DNA from: Paenibacillus dendrobii
GTDB lineage: Bacteria > Bacillota > Bacilli > Paenibacillales > Paenibacillaceae
DNA: 64,000 nt
Assembly: GCF_009807035.1 (NCBI RefSeq)
Contig: NZ_WUBI01000001.1
Span: 1,984,001 to 2,048,000, forward strand
Direction: 5' to 3'
The translations under genes and the position numbers were made by a program. The notes beneath the pieces are model-generated. The model searched no databases and was not told where the DNA came from. It saw only the letters and a program-made list of their open reading frames with translations. This document shows, piece after piece, positions 43,975 through 52,600 of this stretch. Numbering within the stretch: position 1 is the first letter of the stretch; the number at the start of each line of letters is the position of its first letter.

Positions 43975-44121
43975 TTATGAACTGACAAAACAATAAGCTT
44001 CGGGTATCCGCTTCGCCGTCTCTCCATTCTCCCACGGCAGCAGCAAATCGCTCATATAGCTTTGCCAGGCGGCGTTGGCAGTATGCTCTACCAGCTTGCT
44101 CATGGCTGCGTATTCCAACAC
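43975..44121 (-). CDS. Possible 48-residue protein coupled to rhaB
   Basis: A GTG codon overlaps the TAG stop of rhaB by one base (TAGTG), and the frame runs 48 codons (LEYAAMSKLVEHTANAAWQ at the start, ending IPEAYCFVSS) to a stop just before the terminator. Composition looks protein-like, with few rare codons. An internal ATG at 44103 is another start. I recognise no family; a remnant of a larger gene is as likely as a functional small protein. Confidence 0.3.
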   Translation of the reverse strand: MLEYAAMSKLVEHTANAAWQSYMSDLLLPWENGETAKRIPEAYCFVSS

Positions 44122-45584
44122 TACATCCCGCCAAGTCCGCAAAACCGGTCATAAGCCTCCTGCCACTGCGGTCCTTGTGCGGGTTCATATTCCCTGACCG
44201 CAAACGAATTCCTGATGATGGTCCGCGCTTCCTCCAGATCCCGGATCTCACCCGTGCCGATCCACTGCACGGCTAAGTTTCCTATGGCACTTCCTTCGAT
44301 CGGACCGGCCCAGACCGGCCTTCCTATAGCATTCGCGGTCCACTGGCACAGCAGCTCGTTCCGGATGCCTCCCCCGACCATGTAAAGTCCAGGAAAGCTT
44401 CGTTCTGACAGCAGCTCCGTCTGCTCAAGGACATGCCTGTATTGCAGCGCCAAGCTTTCCAAAATGCAGCGAGCGAACTCTCCTGGCTGCTCAGGCGCCT
44501 GCTGCTTTGTCTTCAGGCAGAATTCACGAATGCGGACGCTCATGTCACCAGCGGGGAGAAAGGCGGGATCATCCGGATTGATCCATGATGCAAATGCAGG
44601 AGCTTGCCGGGAAAGGGCTACCCATTCTTCAAAAGAATAGATTTGCCCTTTCCTGTCCCATTCACGCTTTAGTTCCTGCAAGATCCATAGGCCCATAATG
44701 TTTTTCAGCAGCCTGTATTTGCCGCCGACGCCCCCTTCATTCGTGAAATTCAGATCCAGTGCCTTCCTGCCCGTAACCGGCTGATCCACTTCCGTTCCCA
44801 GGAGGGACCAGGTTCCGCAGCTCAAATATGCGAAGGAGGATTCCATGGCTGGCACCGAGGCTACTGCCGATGCCGTATCATGCTCTCCCACGGCCATCAC
44901 GGGAATGGTGCCCAATCCGAGTTCGGCGCTAACGGAAGATAACAGCCGTCCGGCAGGGGTTCCAGGTTGAACCAAAGACCCGAACAACGACCTCTTCAGA
45001 CCCAATCGGGATATTAATTCAACATCCCAGGTACGCGTAGCTTCATGAACCAGTTGAGTCGTCGTGGCATTGGTGAATTCGCTGATCATCTCTCCCGTCA
45101 GCCAATATCTGAGCAGCTCCGGTATCATCAGGAAGCGCTCCGCCTTGATCAGCACCTCCGGCTCCTGCTCACCCATAGCCGCAAGCTGATAGATCGTATT
45201 GAATGGCAGGAACTGAATGCCTGTTCTACTGAAAATCTCGCTTCTGCCGATCTTTTCCCCAACTCTATCCATCACCCCATCCGTACGATGATCCCGGTAA
45301 TGATATGGAGCCTGCAACAGCCGTCCCTGGGCAATCAACCCGTAATCGACAGCCCAGGAGTCAATTCCGAGACTGTCAGGCTCTTTGCCCATCGATTTCG
45401 CTTTTGCCAGACCTTGCTTGATCTGAGCGAACAAATGGTCAATGTCCCAGTACAGATGACCGCCGCGTTGGATCGGCCCATTCGAAAAACGGTGAATTTC
45501 TTTAATTTGGATTCTATTCCCTTTTAAATCTCCGGCCAGAGCCCTGCCGCTGCTTGCACCCAAATCAAAAGCGATGATGCTCAT
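44121..45584 (-). CDS. rhaB: Rhamnulokinase
   Basis: This 487-residue FGGY-family sugar kinase has IAFDLGASSGRALAG at the N terminus, a GEHDTASAVASVP motif (about residue 255) and the C-terminal GGGIRNELLCQWTANAIGRPV nucleotide-binding region. It phosphorylates L-rhamnulose to the 1-phosphate. It starts 11 bases after the rhaA stop. A rhamnulose-1-phosphate aldolase gene is not in the window and must lie elsewhere. Confidence 0.95.
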   Translation of the reverse strand: MSIIAFDLGASSGRALAGDLKGNRIQIKEIHRFSNGPIQRGGHLYWDIDHLFAQIKQGLAKAKSMGKEPDSLGIDSWAVDYGLIAQGRLLQAPYHYRDHRTDGVMDRVGEKIGRSEIFSRTGIQFLPFNTIYQLAAMGEQEPEVLIKAERFLMIPELLRYWLTGEMISEFTNATTTQLVHEATRTWDVELISRLGLKRSLFGSLVQPGTPAGRLLSSVSAELGLGTIPVMAVGEHDTASAVASVPAMESSFAYLSCGTWSLLGTEVDQPVTGRKALDLNFTNEGGVGGKYRLLKNIMGLWILQELKREWDRKGQIYSFEEWVALSRQAPAFASWINPDDPAFLPAGDMSVRIREFCLKTKQQAPEQPGEFARCILESLALQYRHVLEQTELLSERSFPGLYMVGGGIRNELLCQWTANAIGRPVWAGPIEGSAIGNLAVQWIGTGEIRDLEEARTIIRNSFAVREYEPAQGPQWQEAYDRFCGLGGM

Positions 45585-45595
45585 AAGCCCGCCCC

Positions 45596-46879
45596 CTATT
45601 CAACCGCAGGAGAGACCTGCGCACCACGCTGCAAAAGCACGTTCCGCTCGTAATCCTTTGCCTGCTCCAGCCATGCTTCCCTCACCGGCACCCCTGTCTT
45701 CAGGCAGTAGTAGTCCCATACCGCGCCGAAAGGATAGCTTTTGAATTCTTCGGTTAACGCAAGGCGCGTCGTAAAGTCGCCCGCCAGTTCAGCTTGCTTC
45801 AGCACATCGATAGGCTCAAGCATGGCGCGGAGCAGCGCTTTAATCGTGCTGCGCGTTCCGATCACCCAAGCCGCCACCCGGTTGATGCTCGCATCGAAAA
45901 AGTCCAGTCCGATATGCGTGCTGCCGAGCAGTTGATGCCGTACCAGTTCCCGAGCGATCTCCAGCAATTCATCGTCCATGACGACGACATGGTCGCTGTC
46001 CCATCTCATGGGACGGCTCACGTGAAGAAGAAGCCCGCTGGTGAACAGCGCAAGCGAGGACAGCTTGCCCGATAGGGTCTCGGTCGGGTGAAAATGTCCG
46101 GCATCCAGGCAGATCAGCTTCTGGTTCTTCATCCCGTATCCCATATAAAATTCATGCGAACCCACAACGTAAGCTTCCGAACCCAGGCCAAACAGTTTAC
46201 TTTCGACCGCGTCCAGGTTGAATGCGGGATCGATAGGCTCCGCAAATACTTCGTCCAGCGATTCCATCAGCCGCTTTCTTGGAGACATACGATCCACAGG
46301 GGTATCCTTGTACCCGTCCGGAATCCAGATATTCGTCACGCAGGTCTGTCCGAGCTCCTCTCCGAAGTAGGCACCAATTCTGCGGGACGCTTTGCAGTGG
46401 TCGATCCAGAACTGGCGAATTCCATCATCCGGATGGCTTAACGTAAAACCGTCCCCCGACTTCTCATGCGAGAAACAGGTAGGATTGAAATCCAGCCCCA
46501 GTCCCTGCTGCTTGGCCCACGCCACCCAAGGTTCATAGTGATGCGGCAAGATCTCGTCCAGATCCGGCCCTTCATCCGTATCCGCATAAATGGCATGCAA
46601 ATTCACTTTATGTTTGCCTGGTATCATGCTGAAAGCCTGTTCCAGATCCTGTCGTAATTCACCCGGGTTTCTGGCCGCTCCGGGATGGCTGCCTGTTACG
46701 GAGATACCGCCGCTCAAGTCCTGATCCTGAAAAAGAAACCCACGGACATCGTCTCCTTGCCAGCAGTGAACCGAAACTTTGATCTTTGCCAACTGTTCGA
46801 GAACGTGATCTGTATCTATGCCGTGTTTGGCATACTGCTCCCTTGCGAGTTCGTAAGCCTTTTCAATTTCGTTCGACAA
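45596..46879 (-). CDS. rhaA: L-rhamnose isomerase
   Basis: This 427-residue enzyme converts L-rhamnose to L-rhamnulose. Recognisable segments are [15 protein letters not shown] (about 30-45), NLHAIYAD (about 97), [13 protein letters not shown] (about 150-162) and [11 protein letters not shown] (about 260-270) with metal-binding residues. The start is TTG after GGGAGGG. It heads the rhaA-rhaB operon; a cre-like site at 47017-47030 fits catabolite control. Confidence 0.96.
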   Translation of the reverse strand: MSNEIEKAYELAREQYAKHGIDTDHVLEQLAKIKVSVHCWQGDDVRGFLFQDQDLSGGISVTGSHPGAARNPGELRQDLEQAFSMIPGKHKVNLHAIYADTDEGPDLDEILPHHYEPWVAWAKQQGLGLDFNPTCFSHEKSGDGFTLSHPDDGIRQFWIDHCKASRRIGAYFGEELGQTCVTNIWIPDGYKDTPVDRMSPRKRLMESLDEVFAEPIDPAFNLDAVESKLFGLGSEAYVVGSHEFYMGYGMKNQKLICLDAGHFHPTETLSGKLSSLALFTSGLLLHVSRPMRWDSDHVVVMDDELLEIARELVRHQLLGSTHIGLDFFDASINRVAAWVIGTRSTIKALLRAMLEPIDVLKQAELAGDFTTRLALTEEFKSYPFGAVWDYYCLKTGVPVREAWLEQAKDYERNVLLQRGAQVSPAVE

Positions 46880-47238
46880 CGTGAACCCTCCCTGATTGTG
46901 TGTAATAACATGACACCTCTCCCGCCCCTCGTCCCATACTTTCTTCGTTCACGAACCCAAAATAGTGGATTCGGCCGCGGATTGACATCTTCTTCTCAAT
47001 GAATCGTCCGTATTCCTGCGAGCGTTCACAAATTTCGGAAAATGGCTTCCAATACGCTTGCAGGCCCGTGGAATTCAAACCGATCTGCGGTTTGGCAATG
47101 GATTTAATCGGCGTAAGCAGTAACCTTTCGCCCTCAATTCATACTGTATGATCCAAAAATCAACTTTTTGCCCGACCGCAGCCCCAGCAAGCCCATCATC
47201 CCATAATCTCGAAACGGCATGTCGAAGGAAAAACGGAT
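46880..47238. other. Region upstream of rhaA, possibly with decayed coding sequence
   Basis: This stretch of about 360 bases has coding-like base use on minus: a frame with AKPQIGLNSTGLQAYW and ICERSQEYGRFIEKK runs into rhaA out of phase, and a 28-codon frame with MPFRDYGMMGLLGLRS precedes it. I recognise no family. No firm promoter was found. Confidence 0.3.
47017..47030 (-). promoter_or_regulatory. cre-like site upstream of rhaA
   Basis: TGTGAACGCTCGCA on minus differs from the relaxed cre consensus at one position; it lies about 140 bp before the rhaA start. Confidence 0.35.
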
Positions 47239-47269
47239 AAAAGGCCTGAATCCAAATAGGATTCAGACC
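47239..47269 (-). terminator. Terminator of the UPF0718-UPF0703 pair
   Basis: On minus GGTCTGAATCC pairs with GGATTCAGGCC around TATTT, then TTTTATCC. It lies about 90 bp after the YcgQ-like stop. Confidence 0.7.
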
Positions 47270-47358
47270 CTTCTAATGATCATAGCGGCATGGAATGATC
47301 ATTAAATATTTAAAATCGACGCATGCAATTCCACTAGCGTTGTCTAACACTCTTGAAG

Positions 47359-48243
47359 TTAAACCCCAAAGTACGGGTTCTGATACACATAAGGATTGTC
47401 CGGCAGCTCGTCCGCAACTTCAGTAATGGATTTAATGACGATGGTTGGCACGGATTTCCCGCCAAATGATCGTAATTCGATTTCACCCACCGCATCGACA
47501 TACATATCGTCTTTCCACTCCTTGGCGTCACCCAGTTCGGCCATCATCGCAAGAGGCACCGTGTCCGCGACACAGCAGCGCATCGAGAATCTGCCGATGG
47601 CGAACTGATTCTCGGCCATCCCCTTCATGCGATACACATATCCTTTCAACTCCACCTTTTTGCCTGCAAAACGATCCCTGTATAAATCCAGCGAAGTAAG
47701 CGATTCAATATACATATCCTCTGGGATCGGAATCACTGGTTTATGGATCATTTCTGCGGCTAAATTGGCGTAAGGCCGTGTGGATTCATTCGACGGGAAC
47801 TCGGCATTCATTCCTGATTGTGGCTCAATTCCCTTGCCAGCGGTATTGAGCAATATGCTAGAAGGCGTTAAATTAAGTCCTTTTTGAGCTGCCATTTGGC
47901 TTCCAAGCACTTGATTCGGAAAAATAAGGGTAAGCATCACCGGAACGGCCAAAGCTCCATATGCAATCAGCGCACTCTTGGAGTGATGATGGTGATGTGA
48001 AGCGCAAGCGCAGCTTGCTTGCTCCTGCTTCCGGCCTGGAAGCACATTCTTTACGGCAAGATACCATTGATGCACCGCCAGGACACACATGCCGATCACA
48101 AGAAAATTTACCCAAACCATCATTCTTGGCGCAATAAAATAAACCAGTGCATCGGTCCGTTGCGCGTGCATGATAAATAAAGCGAATGCTGACAAGATCA
48201 GAGCGCGAATGATTCGGTGCGCAAACTCAGACCAATTTTTCAT
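47359..48243 (-). CDS. TIGR03943/UPF0703 family protein (YcgQ-like)
   Basis: This 294-residue membrane protein has two or three N-terminal membrane segments and a larger C-terminal extracytoplasmic domain (ELKGYVYRMKGM, FSMRCCVADTVPL, WKDDMYVDAVGEIE). Residues about 80-90 read CACASHHHHH, a likely metal-binding stretch. The ATG follows AGGAGG. It is paired with the UPF0718 permease 22 bases upstream, as in B. subtilis ycgR-ycgQ. The function of the pair is unproven; transport linked to a metal or thiol is inferred from the motifs. Confidence 0.88.
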   Translation of the reverse strand: MKNWSEFAHRIIRALILSAFALFIMHAQRTDALVYFIAPRMMVWVNFLVIGMCVLAVHQWYLAVKNVLPGRKQEQASCACASHHHHHSKSALIAYGALAVPVMLTLIFPNQVLGSQMAAQKGLNLTPSSILLNTAGKGIEPQSGMNAEFPSNESTRPYANLAAEMIHKPVIPIPEDMYIESLTSLDLYRDRFAGKKVELKGYVYRMKGMAENQFAIGRFSMRCCVADTVPLAMMAELGDAKEWKDDMYVDAVGEIELRSFGGKSVPTIVIKSITEVADELPDNPYVYQNPYFGV

Positions 48244-48264
48244 CGAAATCCTCCTATTCCCGAC

Positions 48265-49212
48265 TTATCCATAATACAGCCGATCGATCAGGATCGACCC
48301 GGCCAGAACGGAAATGGCCGAAAGAGCTAACACGGTGAATACGGTTTTGGCGCGAAAAACTTTGAGCAGCATCAGCGTGCTCTTGATGTCGAACATCGCC
48401 CCGAACACCAGAAAAGCAAGCAGTGATCCAAAGCTGAAATCCGGACTAAACGTCACGGCAACGAAAGCATCCGCTGTCGAACAAACGGATAGGACATACG
48501 ACAATCCCATCATAAATAATTGCGGCACTCCGTCCCCCTCGCCAAGCGACAGCAGCCATGTGCGGCTAACCACGGTCTGCAGCAGCGCAGCGATCGTGGC
48601 ACCCAACACGAGGAATTTTCCTACATCGAACATTTCAATCGCTGCATGCTCTAGCGTTTCATGAAATTTGGCCATCCCGGCGTTTTTGGACCGCGAAGTA
48701 GTTAGGCCGTGTTGACGCTTGTTTTTTCGGCGGTGCCCGCTCTTTTGAACAGATACAAGCTCAGGATCTACTGGGTTTCTTAGCATGGAATCCCCTCTCA
48801 CCCGGGCGGCCCACAAACCAATGATAACCGCTGCTGCAAATGCGAGCAGTGTACGGAAGACCGGTATCTCCGGATGCGATGGAAAGGCTACGTACGTGGA
48901 CGCAAAGACTACCGGATTAATAACGGGGCCTGCCATCATGAACACGATTCCGATGTACGGAGGCATCCCTTTGCGAATCAACCGATGCACGACGGGAATC
49001 AATCCGCATTCGCATACCGGAAAGACAATACCTAGCAGACAGCCGAATAGAATGCCCGTGATCGTTCTTCTGGGAATCCAGCGCTGCAAGGTCTGATCGC
49101 TGACTAAGGTCTGCAGCAAAGCTGACAAAATAACTCCGATCAATATAAACGGCAGGGACTCCAGCAAAATTCCGATTACCATCGTGCGAAAATCATTTAG
49201 AAAACCAAACAC
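48265..49212 (-). CDS. UPF0718 family permease (YcgR-like)
   Basis: This 315-residue protein has about eight membrane segments with the family motifs PVCECGLIPVVHRLIRKGMP and MAGPVINPVVFASTYVAF, and CSTADAFVA in the second half. The conserved Cys residues could bind a metal or thiol. I chose GTG at 49212, with GGAGGGAG upstream; an in-frame TTG at 49230 coincides with the predicted transcription start. It forms an operon with the YcgQ-like gene. Confidence 0.88.
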   Translation of the reverse strand: MFGFLNDFRTMVIGILLESLPFILIGVILSALLQTLVSDQTLQRWIPRRTITGILFGCLLGIVFPVCECGLIPVVHRLIRKGMPPYIGIVFMMAGPVINPVVFASTYVAFPSHPEIPVFRTLLAFAAAVIIGLWAARVRGDSMLRNPVDPELVSVQKSGHRRKNKRQHGLTTSRSKNAGMAKFHETLEHAAIEMFDVGKFLVLGATIAALLQTVVSRTWLLSLGEGDGVPQLFMMGLSYVLSVCSTADAFVAVTFSPDFSFGSLLAFLVFGAMFDIKSTLMLLKVFRAKTVFTVLALSAISVLAGSILIDRLYYG

Positions 49213-49236
49213 CCTCGTGACTCCCTCCAAGAAGAA

Positions 49237-49265
49237 AATAACACCGTGATATGAAAGCCATGTAA
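49237..49265 (-). promoter_or_regulatory. Promoter of the UPF0718-UPF0703 operon
   Basis: TTTACA (49265-49260) and TGTTAT (49242-49237) on minus are 17 bp apart. Transcription would start near 49230, which favours the GTG start at 49212. Confidence 0.5.
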
Positions 49266-49425
49266 AGTGCCTTTCTCGTGTTTGTCCTCTACTCTAATCC
49301 TGAATTGTTAGGGGAATGTGATCGCAGTATGAAATGATGACAATCGGTTCACTAGAGCTATCTTTACATAATAACTGGATTCAATTAACAATCATCGAAC
49401 AAAGTTGCTGTAAAGTTTATATCAA

Positions 49426-49476
49426 AAACAACATAAACAATATAAACACAAATTAAAATATTGTTTTTAGTTGTTT
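49426..49476 (+). repeat. Large AT-rich inverted repeat before the SLH protein gene
   Basis: AAACAACATAAACAATAT (49426-49443) pairs with ATATTGTTTTTAGTTGTTT (49458-49476) with few mismatches. Two ATAAACA direct repeats lie 9 bp apart (49433 and 49442). It could be an operator or a leader hairpin. Confidence 0.45.
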
Positions 49477-49601
49477 TTTGTAACAGAAGGGAGTTGTGAC
49501 ATATGATCCATCATCTGCCCCATTTTGAATGATCAGGCACGCAGCTATAGTCTCGTTACGTCCTTATCCACAAATGACATCATGAAGGAGGATTTAAAAT
49601 T

Positions 49602-52600
49602 TTGAAGGCCAAAAAATTGTTATCCGTGTGCATGGCTGGAATGATTGCTTTTTCCGCTATGTATTCTACGGGAGCCTTGCATACGCAAGCTGCACTCGCT
49701 GCAGCCGCGGTCGATAAGCCGGTGGCTTCCAAACCTGGCGGACGCTATGAGCAGTCCGTGACAATCACGCTGAACAGTGCTACCCCTGGTGCAACCATTT
49801 TTTACACACTCGATGGGACGCTTCCCGATGACACGAGCCTTAAGTACGACGGAACACCGATTGTTCTGACGGATTCGACGAACGTATCGGTTAGGGCGTT
49901 AAAAGACGGCGTCTGGAGCACAGCGGGTACTTACGGCTACATCATTAAGACAACCGAGAAACCCCTGCTTGAATTTGTAGCGATGTCCGACGTGCACGTC
50001 GGTTCCTCTAGCGGAGACCCACAAGGCAATTCGGAAGAGGCTCTGGCAAAAGTTCGTGCCCGTTATACCAGCAATTTTGACGTTATTTCTTCGATCTTCA
50101 ATAAGCCGGACGCCATTGTCATTGCAGGCGACGCAATCAATGATAACGGCGACGGGCTCGGTGCGAATCACGCAATTGTGCGGGACATTTTTCAGGAACA
50201 ATTGGCGCGCACGAACATGACGAATACGCGCGTTCAATTCTCAATGGGAAATCATGACGACAAGGTCGCAACGGCCACCAATAACTATCCGACGGAATGG
50301 TTCACGACACAGCCCAACGGCTACTACGAGCAGACGATCGGCGGTTATTCGTTTTTCTTCCTGAATGGCAACAACTATAACAGCGATACCGCGCAGCGGA
50401 ACTGGCTGAAAAGCAGGCTCTCGGAAATTACGAGTGATCCGGCCAATATGAACAAGCCGATTTTCATTACGCTGCATCATCCCGTTACGGGCACGGTCAT
50501 GGATGGCCAACAGACGTCCAACCCGAACCTCTATACGGACCTGAAGGATTATCCGGAGGCCATCGTCTTAAGCGGGCACTCCCATTTGAATATCAATGAC
50601 GATCGGGCCATACATCAGAAGGATTTTACATCCATCAACCTGGGATCGATGTCTTATATCGAGGTAGACCACGGCTATTCTGCCGTCACGGATGAAGGTC
50701 TTGCAGACGGACGATTCGAATTCCCTGTGAACCAAGCCCAATTCATCGAGGTATACGCCGATCGCATCGAGATTGAGCGCGTCGAATTCAATGGCGATCC
50801 TGGTTCAATCTATAAAGACGGCAAATGGCAAGGACCTTCCAATGCACCATTTAACAGTGCCGGCGCGCTTGCGGGCAAGAAGTGGGTCGTGAAGCTGCAA
50901 GGCAACACCAAGGAAGAAATCAAAAGCAATTTCACTTATACGTCGAACAGCCGGAATCAAATCGCGCCGCAATTCCCGTCGAATCCCGAGCTTCAAATAA
51001 CGACCGGCGCGGACGACACGCCTGTGCTCTCATTCAGGCAAGCAAAAGATGACCAATCCATGCACCACTACGAAATCAAAATATTGAACAAACGCACGGG
51101 GGCCATCTCCAAGTCCTACAACGTGCTATCGGATTACTATTTCTCGCCGATTCCAAACAAAATGAATATTCCGATGACCGGACTGGATGCGGCAACCTCT
51201 TATTCCATTACAGTCACTGCTGTCGATGCCTATGGCAACAAGAGCGCCCCGCTGCAAACCTCCTTCACGACCGGGGGTACGCCGCCTGAATTAACACCGA
51301 TCGATCCGGCAACGATGTGGAAACAGCTCGTATCCGATATGAAATTCGATGATGATTTAAGTGACGACGCTGCAGGCGTAACAGGACTCGCGACCAAAGC
51401 TGGATCTGTCTCCTTCGTCGAAGGAAAATCCGGCAAAGCCATCAGCATTCCTGCCGGCAATGGCAATTATGTTGATCTGGGCGACCGCGCCGATCTGAAA
51501 TTCGGAAGCGGCAGCTATACCGTATCGTTCTGGCATATGGGCAATTTGGCAGGAGACCAGACCGTTCTGTCTAATAAAGACTGGAATTCTGGAGGCAATG
51601 CGGGTTGGTATATCGGTCCTGCCACCACCAATAACATGACACTCAACATGGCTTCGGGTGGCAAACGCATCGACTCCTCCGCGAACGGGGTAGGAACCGA
51701 GTGGCACCACATTACCATATCGGTGGACCGGGAGAACAATACCGCGACAAGCTACGTCGACGGCATTGCCAAGGCAACCAAGGATATTTCCGCATTAGGG
51801 ACCGAAAGTATGGACACGCCATATAACATCATTCTTGGCGCGGACGGCAAAAAAGCTAACGGCGGAGCGAACGTGACGCTCGACGACCTGAGAATATGGA
51901 AACGCGCGCTCTCTGCTACTGAAGCCAAAGCGTTATCCGATTCCTACATGACACAAACGAAGTACTCTTTTGAACAATTAAAGGCTAAAATCGCCGAGAC
52001 CGAGAAATTCATAACGTATGTCTCTGCAACGCCAGGAGTTTCTCTTCCAGCGCAAGCGAAGGAAGCACTGATTCGGCAGCTAACTGCCGCGAAGTCTTTG
52101 AGCGCAGGAGATGATGCAGTCACAATCGACCAGTCTTATATCGATTTAATGTGGGAATTACAAACGGCGAAAGAAGTCGTGGTGTACAACTTCCTTCCAA
52201 AATCGGACTTTACCATCGATTCCTTTAGCTCCTATGCAGACAATGAAGATGCCTTTGCAGCTAACATTTTGGACGGCGATCAGACCACCATCTGGCATTC
52301 CAAATGGCAAGATCCTGTAGCTGATTTCCCGCATTGGGTCATCATCGACATGGAAGACTCCTATCGACTTAGCGGCATTCAACGTACGAGCCGGCCGAAT
52401 CAATCGGCGATGGAATTCCCCAAGGAATTTGAACTGTATGCTTCAGACAAGCTAACCGATCTGAGTGATCCAGGCTTTCTGAGCGACGCAGCGAATAAAG
52501 TATCCGGTGAGTTCGGCAAAACCTGGACGGGTTCCGTATACAAAGATTTTGTCGCTCTCGACAGAAACGTACAGGGTCGATACGTTAAATTTTTAGTTAC

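Larger units (their letters stand above)
49231..49601. other. Divergent region between the UPF0718 gene and the SLH protein gene
   Basis: No gene is supported. It holds the minus-strand promoter and a large AT-rich inverted repeat, listed separately. I did not find a Zur box or a clear plus-strand promoter. Confidence 0.5.

Noticed and set aside
49231..49330. Zur box before the UPF0718-UPF0703 operon
   Set aside because: No sequence close to the Bacillus Zur palindrome was found.
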